Notes under the pieces: generated by a model | Databases searched by the model: none | The model's input: the letters and a program-made list of their open reading frames with translations, nothing else | Told to the model about the DNA's origin: nothing | Assembly (NCBI RefSeq): GCF_018449525.1 | Contig: NZ_JAAVUS010000005.1 | Coordinates: 90,001 to 154,000 of the forward strand | Length of the DNA: 64,000 bases | Source of the DNA: Bradyrhizobium sp. dw_78 | GTDB lineage: Bacteria > Pseudomonadota > Alphaproteobacteria > Rhizobiales > Xanthobacteraceae | Direction: 5' to 3' | Part shown: positions 55,388 through 64,000 of the stretch, piece by piece | Numbering within the stretch: the stretch's first letter is position 1 | Layout of the letters: the number at the start of each line of letters is the position of its first letter | Translations under genes and position numbers: made by a program

Positions 55388-57157
55388 GTGGAAGATCGAA
55401 GTGGTTACAAAGATCGCGGACCTGCGTCCGCGTGTGGGGCATTGCTTTGCCTGAAAGCGGCGGTTGTGGTGCTGGCGGCGAGTGCCGCTACATCGGCGTC
55501 GGCTGCAAAGCAGGCACGCACCGAAAATGCGGCCGCATCGAACGGCGCTGCGAGTCCTGCGCAGACGACGGCCACACCGAATCCGCAGGGTGGTAACGGA
55601 ACCCCGCCACCAAAACCCGCATCGACGCAGCGTTTTGATATCGACGATTTCGCGGTTCGCGGTGCGGACAAGCTGCCCGAGATCGATATCGAAGAGGCGA
55701 TCTACCCGTTCCTCGGGCCGAACAAGAGCGACGGTGACGTCGAGAAGGCGCGCGCTGCGCTGGAGAAGGCCTATCACGACAAGGGATTTCAGACCGTCAG
55801 CGTGTCGGTGCCGCCGCAGAATTCGCAAGGCAAGGTCATTACGCTGCAGGTGACCGAGTTGAAGGTAGGCCGGCTGCGGGTGAAGAACTCGCGTTATTTC
55901 GACCTCGACAAGATCAAGGACAGGGCGGGCTCTCTGAAAGAGGGCTCCGTCCCGAACTTCAACGACGTCACCAAGGACATCGTCGCGCTCAACCAGTGGC
56001 CGGACCGGCGGGTCACGCCGGCGCTGCGCGCCGGCGTCGCGCCCGGCACGATCGACGTCGATTTGAACGTCGAGGACACGGCGCCGATTCACGGCACCCT
56101 CGAATACAACAACCGGCAATCGCCGAGCACGACCGATACGCGCATCAATGCGACGGTCCACTACGACGATCTGTGGCAGCTCGGTCATTCCCTGAGCTTC
56201 AGTTACCAAGTGGCGCCCGAACGCCCTGAAGATGCCGAAGTGTTCTCCGGCTCATATCTCGCGCGCGTGCCGGACGTCGATTGGCTCAATCTTCTGGTTT
56301 ACGGCGTCAAGTCGAGCAGCAATGTCGCCAGCGTCGGCGGCACCAACATCGTCGGCCCCGGCCAGATCATCGGCGGCCGCGCGGTGATGACGCTGCCGAC
56401 ACGGGATGGCTTGTTCCACACGCTGTCGGTCGGTCTCGACTACAAGCACTTCGATCAGACCGTGGCTTTAGGCACCGACTCGTTCTCTTCACCGGTGACC
56501 TATTACCCGATCGTCGCCAGCTACGGCGCGACCTTCCAGGGCGACAAATTCACCACCCAGTTCAATGCGTCGATGACGTCCAATATCGGCACGCTGAGCA
56601 GCACCGCGGCCGAGTTCGACAATAAGCGCTTCGATGCCTCGCCGAGCTTCTCGCATTTCAATGCCGATCTCTCGCATACCCAGGAACTGCCCGAAGGTTT
56701 CCAGCTTTGGGGCAAGGTCCAGGGCCAGATCGCGGACGGGCCGCTGGTCTCCTCCGAACAGCTCAGCCTCGGCGGTCTCGACACCGTGCGCGGCTATCTC
56801 GAGTCCGAAGTGCTCGGCGACGAGGGCGTGGTCGGCAATCTCGAACTGCGCACCCCCGATGTCGGCTCCATGCTGCAAAAGCAGATCAAGGACGAGACCG
56901 GGCAGGGCACGCCGCATTTCACGACTTTCAACGAATGGCGGTTCTTTGCCTTTACCGACGCCGGCAGGGCAACCGTGCTGCACCCGCTGCCGGATCAGCA
57001 GTCGCAGTTCGACGTCTGGAGCTACGGGGTCGGCACCCGCTTCAAGGTCTTCAATTACATGAACGGCATGCTGGCGTTGTCGGTGCCGATGATCAGCCAG
57101 ACATACACGCGGGCGAACGATCCGCGCTTCAATTTCCGCATTTGGGGTGAGTTCTGA
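55388..57157 (+). CDS. TpsB (ShlB/FhaC/HecB) two-partner secretion transporter
   Basis: About 589 residues from GTG 55388; the frame opens at a TTG at 55301. A signal sequence (LKAAVVVLAASAATSASA) precedes POTRA domains (FDIDDFAVRGADKLPEIDIEEAIYPFLGPN...QNSQGKVITLQVTELKVGRLRVKNSRYF) and a 16-strand Omp85-like barrel with the VRGY motif (DTVRGYLESEVLGDEG) and terminal FRIWGEF. It exports a large TpsA protein. No TpsA lies in the window; it may follow beyond 64 kb. The stop overlaps the next ATG (TGATG). Confidence 0.9.
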   Translation: MEDRSGYKDRGPASACGALLCLKAAVVVLAASAATSASAAKQARTENAAASNGAASPAQTTATPNPQGGNGTPPPKPASTQRFDIDDFAVRGADKLPEIDIEEAIYPFLGPNKSDGDVEKARAALEKAYHDKGFQTVSVSVPPQNSQGKVITLQVTELKVGRLRVKNSRYFDLDKIKDRAGSLKEGSVPNFNDVTKDIVALNQWPDRRVTPALRAGVAPGTIDVDLNVEDTAPIHGTLEYNNRQSPSTTDTRINATVHYDDLWQLGHSLSFSYQVAPERPEDAEVFSGSYLARVPDVDWLNLLVYGVKSSSNVASVGGTNIVGPGQIIGGRAVMTLPTRDGLFHTLSVGLDYKHFDQTVALGTDSFSSPVTYYPIVASYGATFQGDKFTTQFNASMTSNIGTLSSTAAEFDNKRFDASPSFSHFNADLSHTQELPEGFQLWGKVQGQIADGPLVSSEQLSLGGLDTVRGYLESEVLGDEGVVGNLELRTPDVGSMLQKQIKDETGQGTPHFTTFNEWRFFAFTDAGRATVLHPLPDQQSQFDVWSYGVGTRFKVFNYMNGMLALSVPMISQTYTRANDPRFNFRIWGEF

Positions 57158-59193
57158 TGACGATGGGGCTAGGTGATATGCGCGAGCGCAAATCGGTGTT
57201 TCGGCGGGCAACCGCCAATGTTGTGACGGCGGCTTTGTTCGGGTTCGTTGCCGTGCTGACGCTGCTGCCCTCGCCGGCGAAGGCGTGGTGGAACGACGAC
57301 TGGTCGCTGCGCAAGAAGATCACCATCGACGCCAGCGCGTCGGGCGCCAACATCACCGATCCGATCGGCACCACGCCGGTTCTGATCCGGCTGCATGCAG
57401 GTAATTTCCGGTTTGCGTCGGCCAAGGATGACGGCAGTGATCTGCGCTTCGTGGCCGGCGACGACAAGACCCCACTGAAGCATCACATCGAGAAATACGA
57501 TTCCCTGCTCGCCGAGGCGCTGGTCTGGGTGGCGGTTCCCAACGTGCAACCGGGCGCCAAGACCGAGATATGGCTCTACTCCGGCAACAAGAAGGCCGTT
57601 GCGACGGCCGATCCAAAAGGCACCTACGATCCGGACACGCTGCTTGTCTATCACTTCAACGAGCGCGGCACGCCGGCGCTGGATTCTTCGGTCTGGGCGA
57701 ATAATGCACAGAGCGTCGGCCAGCCGGCGGATGGCTCGATCATCGGCACGGGTCTTCGTCTTAACGGCAACACCGCGCTGACATTGCCGGCCTCGCCATC
57801 GCTTGGTATGGCAAATAGCGCGCCGTTCACCTGGTCGATCTGGATCAAGCCGGCGGCGCTGCAGCCCAACGCCGCTCTCTATAGCCGCCGCGATGGCGCT
57901 GCCGGGAGCGGCCTCGTCATCGGCCTCGACAACGGTGCCCCGTTCGTCGAAGTCACCAATGCTGGCACCGTTCAGCGCAGCGGTTCGGGCGCCGCCATTG
58001 CTCCCGGTAGCTGGCACAATCTCACGGTCGTCGCGAACAACGGCCAGGTCACGCTGTCCCTTGATGGCGCTCCCTATGGGTCAGTGGCGGCGACGTTGCC
58101 GGCCCTGAACACGGTCGCCCTGATCGGCGGTGACACGGCAACCTCCAGCGCACCTCCGGTCGCGCCGGCCCCGTCCGCAACCGCGCAGTCCTCAGCCCCC
58201 ACTGCGCCGGCTGCGGACGGTGGCGCGGTCCCGGCAACAGACGCCGCCGCGGCAACGCCTGTTGTGGTAGCCGCCATGGCGGGTTTTATCGGCGACGTCG
58301 ATGAATTGCAGATCGCCAAGGTTGCCCGGCCAGCGGGCTTCATCAAGTTTGCGGCGATCGGGCAGGGACCGGATACCGCGAAACTGATCTCCTTCAGCGG
58401 TGATGAGGAAACCGCAAGCTGGCTGTCGGGCTATTTCGCGGTGATCCTCAAATCGGTCACGCTCGATGGCTGGGTGGTGATCGGCATCCTGGTGATCATG
58501 GCCGCGCTGAGCTGGGTCGTGATGGTCGACCGGGTCTCGTATCTGAACAAGCAGACCAGGGCCAACGATCGCTTCATGAAGAGCTTTCGCGAGGTCTCTT
58601 CAGACCTGACGATGCTCGACGGCGGCGATGCCGACGAGATCGCGACCCTCGGCGGGCGTCTCGGAGCCGCTGACGCAGCCATGATGCGGTCGTCCTCACT
58701 CTACCGCATCTATCACATCGGCGCCGCGGAGATCAGCCGCCGTTTCGGTCAGAACGGAACGCGGGCACCGGTGCTATCGGCGACGTCGATCGCGGCGATC
58801 CGCGCGGCGCTCGACAGCGGTTACGTCAAGGAGATGCAGAAGCTCAACCGCCTGATGGTGGTTTTGACGATCGCGATCTCGGGTGGACCGTTCCTTGGAC
58901 TGCTGGGCACCGTGGTCGGCGTCATGATCACCTTCGCGGCGATCGCGGCAAGCGGCGACGTCAACGTCAACGCCATCGCGCCGGGTATCGCGGCGGCGCT
59001 GGTCGCCACGGTGGCCGGCCTTGCCGTCGCGATCCCGGCCCTGTTTGGCTACAACTACCTGATTTCCCGCATCAAGGATCTGACCACCGATATGCAGGTC
59101 TTCGTCGACGAGTTCGTCACGAAGATGGCGGAGTCCTATTCCGCCGACCGCGAGCGTCCTGATCCCGTCGATCACCGCATGGCGGCGGAGTAA
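57157..59193 (+). CDS. DUF2341/LamG-ExbB fusion proton-channel protein
   Basis: 678 residues. A signal peptide (VAVLTLLPSPAKAWW) is followed by a DUF2341 region (NDDWSLRKKITID... TEIWLYSGNK), a LamG/concanavalin-like domain at about 185-320 (FTWSIWIKPAALQPNAALYSRRDG), an Ala/Pro linker, then membrane helices and a MotA/TolQ/ExbB domain from about 430 to 660 (LMVVLTIAISGGPFLGLLGTVVGVMITFAAIA). It combines a large periplasmic sugar/protein-binding-type head with the ExbB proton channel subunit. ExbD follows after 5 bases. Confidence 0.9.
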   Translation: MTMGLGDMRERKSVFRRATANVVTAALFGFVAVLTLLPSPAKAWWNDDWSLRKKITIDASASGANITDPIGTTPVLIRLHAGNFRFASAKDDGSDLRFVAGDDKTPLKHHIEKYDSLLAEALVWVAVPNVQPGAKTEIWLYSGNKKAVATADPKGTYDPDTLLVYHFNERGTPALDSSVWANNAQSVGQPADGSIIGTGLRLNGNTALTLPASPSLGMANSAPFTWSIWIKPAALQPNAALYSRRDGAAGSGLVIGLDNGAPFVEVTNAGTVQRSGSGAAIAPGSWHNLTVVANNGQVTLSLDGAPYGSVAATLPALNTVALIGGDTATSSAPPVAPAPSATAQSSAPTAPAADGGAVPATDAAAATPVVVAAMAGFIGDVDELQIAKVARPAGFIKFAAIGQGPDTAKLISFSGDEETASWLSGYFAVILKSVTLDGWVVIGILVIMAALSWVVMVDRVSYLNKQTRANDRFMKSFREVSSDLTMLDGGDADEIATLGGRLGAADAAMMRSSSLYRIYHIGAAEISRRFGQNGTRAPVLSATSIAAIRAALDSGYVKEMQKLNRLMVVLTIAISGGPFLGLLGTVVGVMITFAAIAASGDVNVNAIAPGIAAALVATVAGLAVAIPALFGYNYLISRIKDLTTDMQVFVDEFVTKMAESYSADRERPDPVDHRMAAE

Positions 59194-59198
59194 CGACC

Positions 59199-59603
59199 AT
59201 GCAGATCCAGAGTGATGCCAAGCCGTATGACGACATCAACATCACGCCGATGCTGGATCTCGCCTACGTCCTGCTGGTGATCTTCATCATCATGACAACG
59301 GCCACGGTGCAGGGGCAGAAGGTCAATCTGCCGAAAGCCTCGGCCGCGCCGAGTCTCGCCACGCAAACGACCAAGGCAATCACCGTCGCTAATGATGGAA
59401 AGCTGTTCCTCGACACCATTCCGGTGACGCTGCCGGAGTTGGAGCAGCGCCTAGTGCAGCAAAAAGCGCTGACGCCGGAATTCCCGGTCGTGCTGCGCGG
59501 CGACTCGCAGGCGCAGTACCAGAACGTGATGGACGTGCTCGATCTCTTGGGCCGCATCGGCCTCACCCAGGTCGGGCTCGCAACCAAACCCTTGGTGAAG
59601 TGA
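59199..59603 (+). CDS. exbD: ExbD biopolymer transport protein
   Basis: 134 residues. DDINITPMLDLAYVLLVIFIIMTTATV is the membrane helix with the proton-carrying Asp. The periplasmic domain (KAITVANDGKLFLDTIPVTLPELEQRLVQQKALTPEFPVVLRGDSQAQYQNVMDVLDLLGRIGLTQVGLATKP) is complete. It partners the upstream ExbB fusion to drive TonB. Confidence 0.93.
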   Translation: MQIQSDAKPYDDINITPMLDLAYVLLVIFIIMTTATVQGQKVNLPKASAAPSLATQTTKAITVANDGKLFLDTIPVTLPELEQRLVQQKALTPEFPVVLRGDSQAQYQNVMDVLDLLGRIGLTQVGLATKPLVK

Positions 59604-59610
59604 GCGGATC

Positions 59611-59838
59611 ATGGGCTTCGTTATGTTCGGTGATGCTGTCGATGGTGTGGATTGGCCCGGGCGCGAGGTGCGCATGATGGAAATATGGATCGTCACCAAC
59701 GTCATCGCAGTCGCATTGGCCGGACTTCGCGGCATCCAGAACCATCGCCGCGAGCGCGACTTCTGGCGTGCCTATGATGACAGACGCAGATCGGAAAATC
59801 TCACGGTCGGGCCTTGCGCAGGGGAGCGGGGCTCATGA
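59611..59838 (+). CDS. small single-pass membrane protein of the exb operon
   Basis: 75 residues with one helix (IWIVTNVIAVALAGLRGI) and a basic tail (NHRRERDFWRAYDDRRR). The stop overlaps the next start (ATGA), which supports it as a real gene. A start at 59676 is also possible. Function unknown. Confidence 0.6.
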   Translation: MGFVMFGDAVDGVDWPGREVRMMEIWIVTNVIAVALAGLRGIQNHRRERDFWRAYDDRRRSENLTVGPCAGERGS

Positions 59839-60329
59839 TGCGGCCCGCACCCACGCACGACTCCATCGATCATGCCGCTGCCGGCGGCCTGTTGCTGCGC
59901 TTGCGGGCCTGGTTTGCCTCGGTGCGGCCAGCGAGTGTCGTTCCTGCGCCCGGGCACAGCGTTGCGCCGGTTGCCGGGGATGGTGAGGCGCGCCCAGGTG
60001 TTGCCGTCGTGCTGCCGTTTCCGATCCGCGGCGAGGCTCTCCTGGTCAAGCTTGCGGACCTGTTGCGGGGGCGTGTCGCCACTCACACGACGGCGAGCGA
60101 CACGTTTCTGCTGACATTGTCGCGGCGTCCACGGTCACGCTTGACCATCGATCATGCGGCTTATGTGGAATTCCACGCCGAGCGGGCGACTTATCGCCTC
60201 GTCATCGAGGTGGTCCCGGACACCCGAATTGCGGTCGAGACCACCGACTTCGATACCGTCGTGAAGTTCGTGGCACAGTACGTCACTGAGCGTCTCTCCG
60301 ATCCGGTCACCATGGAGGCCGCATCGTGA
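59835..60329 (+). CDS. uncharacterised protein of the exb/tonB operon
   Basis: 164 residues. A hydrophobic but not clearly transmembrane N-terminus precedes a mixed alpha/beta domain (LPFPIRGEALLVKLADLLRGRVATHTTASDTFLLTLSRRPRSRLTIDHAAYVEFHAERATYRLVIEVVPDTRIAVETTDFDTVVKFVAQYVTERL). No known family. It overlaps both neighbours by 4 bases (ATGA and GTGA), so it is translationally coupled into the operon. Confidence 0.7.
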   Translation: MMRPAPTHDSIDHAAAGGLLLRLRAWFASVRPASVVPAPGHSVAPVAGDGEARPGVAVVLPFPIRGEALLVKLADLLRGRVATHTTASDTFLLTLSRRPRSRLTIDHAAYVEFHAERATYRLVIEVVPDTRIAVETTDFDTVVKFVAQYVTERLSDPVTMEAAS

Positions 60330-61069
60330 TCGTGCGCGCAACAATCAAGGATCCGAGTGCGACGCATACCGGTGTGGCGCCCGCCGAACGGCGCAACCAG
60401 CGCAATTCGTATCTGCGCTACGGCGCGTCGATTGCGGTGATCGCCGTGCTTCTGGGCGGCGGGGTCTATCTACTGATGGGCCATGACGACATGCCGCCAC
60501 CGCGCCAGGTTCGCGAGCTCACGATCGTCAACATCGTGCCGCCGCCACCTCCGCCACCGCCGCAAAAACTGCCCGAGCAGAAGATGATCGAGCAGCCGAA
60601 AATGGCGGAACAGGAGTTCAAGGAAGACAAGCCGCTCGAGAAACCGAAAGACGAGCCGGTCAAGGACGCCAAGAACAACGAGCCGCCAGGCCCGCTGTCG
60701 CTCGACGCCAAAGCGGTCGGTCCCGGCGATCTGTTCAACCTCGGCGGCAAGCCGGGCGGCAATCCCTATGGCGGCGGAGGCGGCGGCAGTCGCTTCGGCT
60801 GGTACGCATCGATTGTGCAATCCCAGATCGAGGCGGCGCTGCGCGCCAACAGCAGGACCCGCAACGCGGTGATGCAGGTGCAGGTTCGGCTATGGGCGGA
60901 CGGCACGGGCCATGTCAGTCGGGTGCAACTGGTGTCATCGACCGGCGACGCCGAACTTGACGCGGTCATTCGCAACGATGTGCTCGGTGGCCTGATGCTG
61001 CGCGAGCCACCGCCCAAGGACATGCCGATGCCGCTGGTGGCGCGCCTCACCGCACGCCGGGCGAGCTGA
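60326..61069 (+). CDS. tonB: TonB family protein, second copy
   Basis: 247 residues from a GTG. Membrane helix YGASIAVIAVLLGGGVYLLM, a Pro run followed by Lys/Glu/Pro repeats, a Gly-rich hinge (GGNPYGGGGGGSRFG), then the TonB C-terminal domain (YASIVQSQIEAALRANSRTRNAVMQVQVRLWADGTGHVSRVQLVSSTGDAELDAVIRNDVLGGLMLREPPP). It completes a dedicated ExbB-ExbD-TonB complex with the fusion protein upstream. Confidence 0.92.
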   Translation: MIVRATIKDPSATHTGVAPAERRNQRNSYLRYGASIAVIAVLLGGGVYLLMGHDDMPPPRQVRELTIVNIVPPPPPPPPQKLPEQKMIEQPKMAEQEFKEDKPLEKPKDEPVKDAKNNEPPGPLSLDAKAVGPGDLFNLGGKPGGNPYGGGGGGSRFGWYASIVQSQIEAALRANSRTRNAVMQVQVRLWADGTGHVSRVQLVSSTGDAELDAVIRNDVLGGLMLREPPPKDMPMPLVARLTARRAS

Positions 61070-61127
61070 CATGCGCGCGACGATCGTAACGAACACGAAC
61101 TGACGATTAGTAAAGGACTGGGGACTG

Positions 61128-63011
61128 ATGTTTGACATGAATTCACATGCGCGCTGGCGCGAGCTTCCATTGGCGGTGTCGCTATGCGCGTTGCTCGGTG
61201 CGGCCCCGGCGTTTGCCCAGAACGCCGCGGATCCAGGCAGCGTCTCCGCCGGTAAAAGCGACAAGAAGAGCGATCCGAAAAAGCCGTCATTGTCGCAGGC
61301 AATACCGACTTCGCCGAACGCCACGATCAATCTCATCAATCTGATGGTCAAGCGCGGCATGTTGAAGGAGGAGGACGCCCAGGCGTTGATCAAGCAGGCT
61401 GATGACGAAGCCTATGTGTCGCGGCAGGCGGCAAAGGACGCTTCCGCCAAGGCTGACGAAGCCGCCAAGGCGGCAACCGCGGCTGCGGCCGCTGCAAACC
61501 CGCCCGGCACTCGGCATGTGACGTATGTGCCGGAGATCGTCAAACGCCAGTTACGTGAAGAAATTAAACAGGAGGTGATGGCAAAGGCAGAAAAGGAAAA
61601 TTGGGCCTCTCCGGGTGCTTATCCGGAATGGGCGCAGCGCATCCATTTCTATGGAGACATCCGGGCGCGCTATCAGGGCAGTTTCTTTCCCTCCGGCAAT
61701 GATCCGACTGGCGCCACCAATTTCAGCGCCATCAACAACGGCTCGCCGTTCGACGATGGCCCGACCAATCCCTATTTTGCGCCGAGCTTCGACACCTCGC
61801 AGAACCGCGAGCAGTTCCGCCTCCGTGCGCGGCTCGGCATGGACGCAGACCTGAGCAACGGCTTCACCGCAGGCCTGCGGATTGCGACCGGCGACAGCAA
61901 TTCGCCGGTCTCCACCAACCAGACCTTCGGTAACAATGGCGGCGATTTTTCCAAATACGAGCTCTGGCTTGACCGCGGCTTTGTGAAGTATCAATCGTTC
62001 AACGAGGACTTTGCGCTCTCGGTCGGCCGCTTCGACAACCCGTTCTGGTCGCCGACTGATCTGGTCTGGTACAAGGAGCTCGGCTTCGACGGCTTCGCCG
62101 TACAGGCCAAGCGCGAGATGTTCGAAGGCTTCACGCCCTTCGCTGTCGGCGGTGCATTCCCGATCTACAACACCGACTTGAATGCCGGTATCAATCTCGG
62201 ATCCGCCGGCGCTTCCCCGACCGATCCGACCACGGGCGCACCGACGAAATTCGAAAGCAACGACAAGTGGCTGTTCGGCGGCCAGGCCGGCTTCGGCTAC
62301 AAGATCAATCCGGAATATGCCGTCCGCTTTGCGGTGGCCTATTACGACTTCGACAACGTCCAGGGTCACCTCTCCGATCCCTGTACGGTCTCCAGTGCGT
62401 CCGATGTCTGCGACACCGATCTGAATCGCCCGCTGTTCTCGCAGAAGGGCAACACCTACATGACGCTGCGCAATATCATCCCGGATCCGGTCGGTAACAA
62501 CAACGGCGCGATCCAGTATCAGTATTTCGGCCTGGCCAGCCAATATCGTCCGCTGGTCGTCAGCGGCCAGGTCGATCTCAGCCAGTTCCAGCCCGCCCAT
62601 ATCGTGTTCGACGGCGACTATGTCGTGAACACCGCGTTCGACCGCAATCTCATGATCCAGACCGCGGTCAACAACAAAGGGCCGAGCGTGGATGGCAGCC
62701 CGAGCGTCTTCAACGGCGGCAATCAAGGCTGGCTGGGACGTGTCACCGTCGGCAATACGGAGATCAAGCACCTCGGCGACTGGAACGTGCATGTCGGTTA
62801 CAAATATCTGGAATCGGATGCCACCATCGATGCCTTCGTCGACTCCGATTTCGGCCTCGGCGGCACCAACCTCAAGGGCTACTTCCTCGGCGGCAATTAC
62901 GGCCTCAGCGACAATGTCTGGATGACGGCGCGCTGGATGAGCGCCACCAACGTCGCCGGCTCGCCTTACGCCGTCGACGTCCTGCAAGTCGACCTCAACG
63001 CGAAGTTCTGA
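61128..63011 (+). CDS. putative outer-membrane porin
   Basis: 627 residues. Signal peptide MNSHARWRELPLAVSLCALLGAAPAFA, then a helical periplasmic stalk (INLMVKRGMLKEEDAQALIKQADDEAYVSRQAAKDASAKADEAAKAATAAAAA) and a large beta-barrel (WAQRIHFYGDIRARYQGSFF, FRLRARLGMDADLSNGFTAGLRIATGDSNSP) ending in VDVLQVDLNAKF. It resembles the putative porin (Porin_5) family that anchors to peptidoglycan and may pass the substrate taken up by the TonB module. Confidence 0.88.
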   Translation: MFDMNSHARWRELPLAVSLCALLGAAPAFAQNAADPGSVSAGKSDKKSDPKKPSLSQAIPTSPNATINLINLMVKRGMLKEEDAQALIKQADDEAYVSRQAAKDASAKADEAAKAATAAAAAANPPGTRHVTYVPEIVKRQLREEIKQEVMAKAEKENWASPGAYPEWAQRIHFYGDIRARYQGSFFPSGNDPTGATNFSAINNGSPFDDGPTNPYFAPSFDTSQNREQFRLRARLGMDADLSNGFTAGLRIATGDSNSPVSTNQTFGNNGGDFSKYELWLDRGFVKYQSFNEDFALSVGRFDNPFWSPTDLVWYKELGFDGFAVQAKREMFEGFTPFAVGGAFPIYNTDLNAGINLGSAGASPTDPTTGAPTKFESNDKWLFGGQAGFGYKINPEYAVRFAVAYYDFDNVQGHLSDPCTVSSASDVCDTDLNRPLFSQKGNTYMTLRNIIPDPVGNNNGAIQYQYFGLASQYRPLVVSGQVDLSQFQPAHIVFDGDYVVNTAFDRNLMIQTAVNNKGPSVDGSPSVFNGGNQGWLGRVTVGNTEIKHLGDWNVHVGYKYLESDATIDAFVDSDFGLGGTNLKGYFLGGNYGLSDNVWMTARWMSATNVAGSPYAVDVLQVDLNAKF

Positions 63012-63013
63012 TC

Positions 63014-63616
63014 ATGAAAACGCGCATCATCAGCCTTGCGGCGCTTCTCTCGGTATCGGCAGTAACCTTGTCGAGCGGGGCCTATGCCGATACCGAAACC
63101 GATCGCCTGCGCGAGGCCTTGCGCAGCGCGACCGCGCAAACACGCCAACTGGAAGACCAGCGCACCGCGCTGCAGGCCCGCGTCGCCGATAGCGATCGCG
63201 AGAAAGCCGCAGCCAAGGCCCAGGTCGATGCCGCCAAGGCGGAGGTGCGAGACGTCCAAAAGCAGCATCGCGAGGCGATCGAGGAGTTCAACAAGCGCCT
63301 CGCCGAGCGCGACGAGACGCTCGAGAAATGGAAGGCTGCCTATGAGGAGGCCGCCACCGTGGCGCGAGCCAAGGATGCGGAGCGCGCCAAGTTCGAAGGC
63401 GAGGCGAATGCCTACAAGGCCAGCGCCAAGAGCTGCGTCGATAAAAACGGCAAGATGTTCAAGGCCGGTAACGAGCTTCTGCACGAATACAAGGCGGTCA
63501 CCATCGGTGACACCATCGTCGCGCGGGAGCCGGTGCTTGGGCTGCGCCGCGTTGAAATTCAGAACCAGATCCAGACCACCAACGACAAGTTCCTCGACCA
63601 GAAGGCATCACCATGA
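63014..63616 (+). CDS. periplasmic coiled-coil protein
   Basis: 200 residues. Signal peptide (MKTRIISLAALLSVSAVTLSSGAYA), then a continuous coiled coil to about residue 130 (TETDRLREALRSATAQTRQLEDQRTALQARVADSDREKAAAKAQVDAAKAEVRDVQKQHREAIEEFNKRL) and a small C-terminal part with a single conserved-looking Cys (SCVDKNGKMFKAGNELLHEY). No family known. It follows the porin by 2 bases and overlaps the next gene by 4 (ATGA). Confidence 0.75.
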   Translation: MKTRIISLAALLSVSAVTLSSGAYADTETDRLREALRSATAQTRQLEDQRTALQARVADSDREKAAAKAQVDAAKAEVRDVQKQHREAIEEFNKRLAERDETLEKWKAAYEEAATVARAKDAERAKFEGEANAYKASAKSCVDKNGKMFKAGNELLHEYKAVTIGDTIVAREPVLGLRRVEIQNQIQTTNDKFLDQKASP

Positions 63617-64000
63617 GCAACGCGATCATCTTCAGAGCCAGAACGCCGGCTTCCATCGCGGCTGTCGCCGCAGTCCTCATCTGCGCGCCGGTTCAAGGTT
63701 TTGCCCAGACAGCGCCAACGGCGCCGCGCCCGGTGCAGGCGTCCGCCAGGCCGAAGCCCGCGCCACAGGCGCCTTTGGCTCAGGCGGGGGTCCAGCCGGC
63801 CACGCAAGGAGCGGCAATCGGCAAGGCATCCGGCAGCGACGATATCGTCGCGCGGGTTGGTGACGCCAATGTGTCGGCGGATGAGATCCGCGGTTATGTC
63901 GCTGCCCTCGGACCGCGCGAGCAGGGGGCGTTAGCGCAGGATCCGGCGCTGCTCAGCCAGGCGGTGCGGATGATGCTGGCCAATCGTCTGGTGCTGCAGG
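63613..64000 (+). CDS. SurA/PpiC-like peptidylprolyl isomerase, N-terminal part
   Basis: 129 codons before the window ends. A signal peptide (ASIAAVAAVLICAPVQGFAQ) and a Pro/Ala linker precede VARVGDANVSADEIRGYVAALGPREQGALAQDPALLSQAVRMMLANRLVLQ, the N-terminal chaperone helix of SurA-type proteins. The isomerase domain would lie beyond the window. It would help fold the TpsB barrel, porin or exported partner. The start overlaps the previous stop (ATGA). Confidence 0.75.
   Translation, partial: MSNAIIFRARTPASIAAVAAVLICAPVQGFAQTAPTAPRPVQASARPKPAPQAPLAQAGVQPATQGAAIGKASGSDDIVARVGDANVSADEIRGYVAALGPREQGALAQDPALLSQAVRMMLANRLVLQ

Noticed and set aside
61551..62987. 478-codon minus-strand frame opposite the porin
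   Set aside because: No start signal or domain; the plus strand encodes a complete porin.

Overview
The window looks like a Bradyrhizobium-type alphaproteobacterial chromosome (Rhizobiales). The evidence is high GC, recurrent intergenic repeats of a kind I associate with Bradyrhizobium/Rhodopseudomonas, initiator tRNAs with CGCGGGG-type acceptor stems, a rhizobial serine recombinase, and DUF736/DUF2285/DUF6499 conjugative-element genes.

Layout. 1-7.5 kb is ordinary chromosome: alpha/beta hydrolase, Ogt-type methyltransferase, glutathione S-transferase, FAH-family enzyme, MBL hydrolase, DUF3775 protein and two SDR oxidoreductases, separated by two families of dispersed repeats. 7.5-14.5 kb is flanked by two nearly identical initiator tRNA-Met genes in direct orientation. 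It holds a third, divergent initiator tRNA, an AraC regulator, a frameshifted TonB siderophore receptor, a PepSY pseudogene, an IS21-like remnant and an orphan peptide-binding protein, and looks like an eroded tRNA island. At 14.5 kb a large serine recombinase converges on the second tRNA and ends inside it on the opposite strand; this is the left end of a mobile element.

16-38.5 kb is a dense defence island. In order it carries: a RES/Xre toxin-antitoxin pair; a two-gene unit pairing a DAC (DisA_N)-like protein with a Cap15-like 2TM/beta-barrel effector; a DUF2235 hydrolase with a membrane and a secreted partner; Thoeris (ThsA plus three ThsB TIR proteins); a GSU2403-type nucleotidyltransferase under a cluster of TGTTGAAAC sites; and a CBASS operon (CD-NTase, E2-like protein, patatin, DUF2235 hydrolase). 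The CBASS operon is divergent from a translationally coupled set of sigma-like protein, small acidic protein and ImmA/IrrE peptidase. The island ends with a five-gene operon of three small proteins, a SIR2 protein and a 951-residue protein of unknown fold.

39-51 kb is a decaying conjugative region. ParB, two DUF736 proteins, a small DUF2285 protein and the relaxase are intact. The DUF6499/DUF2285 gene, an Xre repressor, a TraF-like peptidase and a lytic transglycosylase are broken. A 28-residue lysine-rich peptide gene lies in a gap. No right copy of the tRNA attachment sequence was found.

51.4-64 kb is an intact outer-membrane/TonB module. An STN-domain protein, TonB, ECF sigma factor and FecR are followed by a TpsB transporter, a DUF2341/LamG-ExbB fusion, ExbD, two small proteins, a second TonB, a porin, a coiled-coil protein and the start of a SurA/PpiC-like chaperone. 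Many of these genes overlap by 1-4 bases. It probably powers and regulates secretion or uptake across the outer membrane, and may be controlled by iron through a Fur-box-like site.
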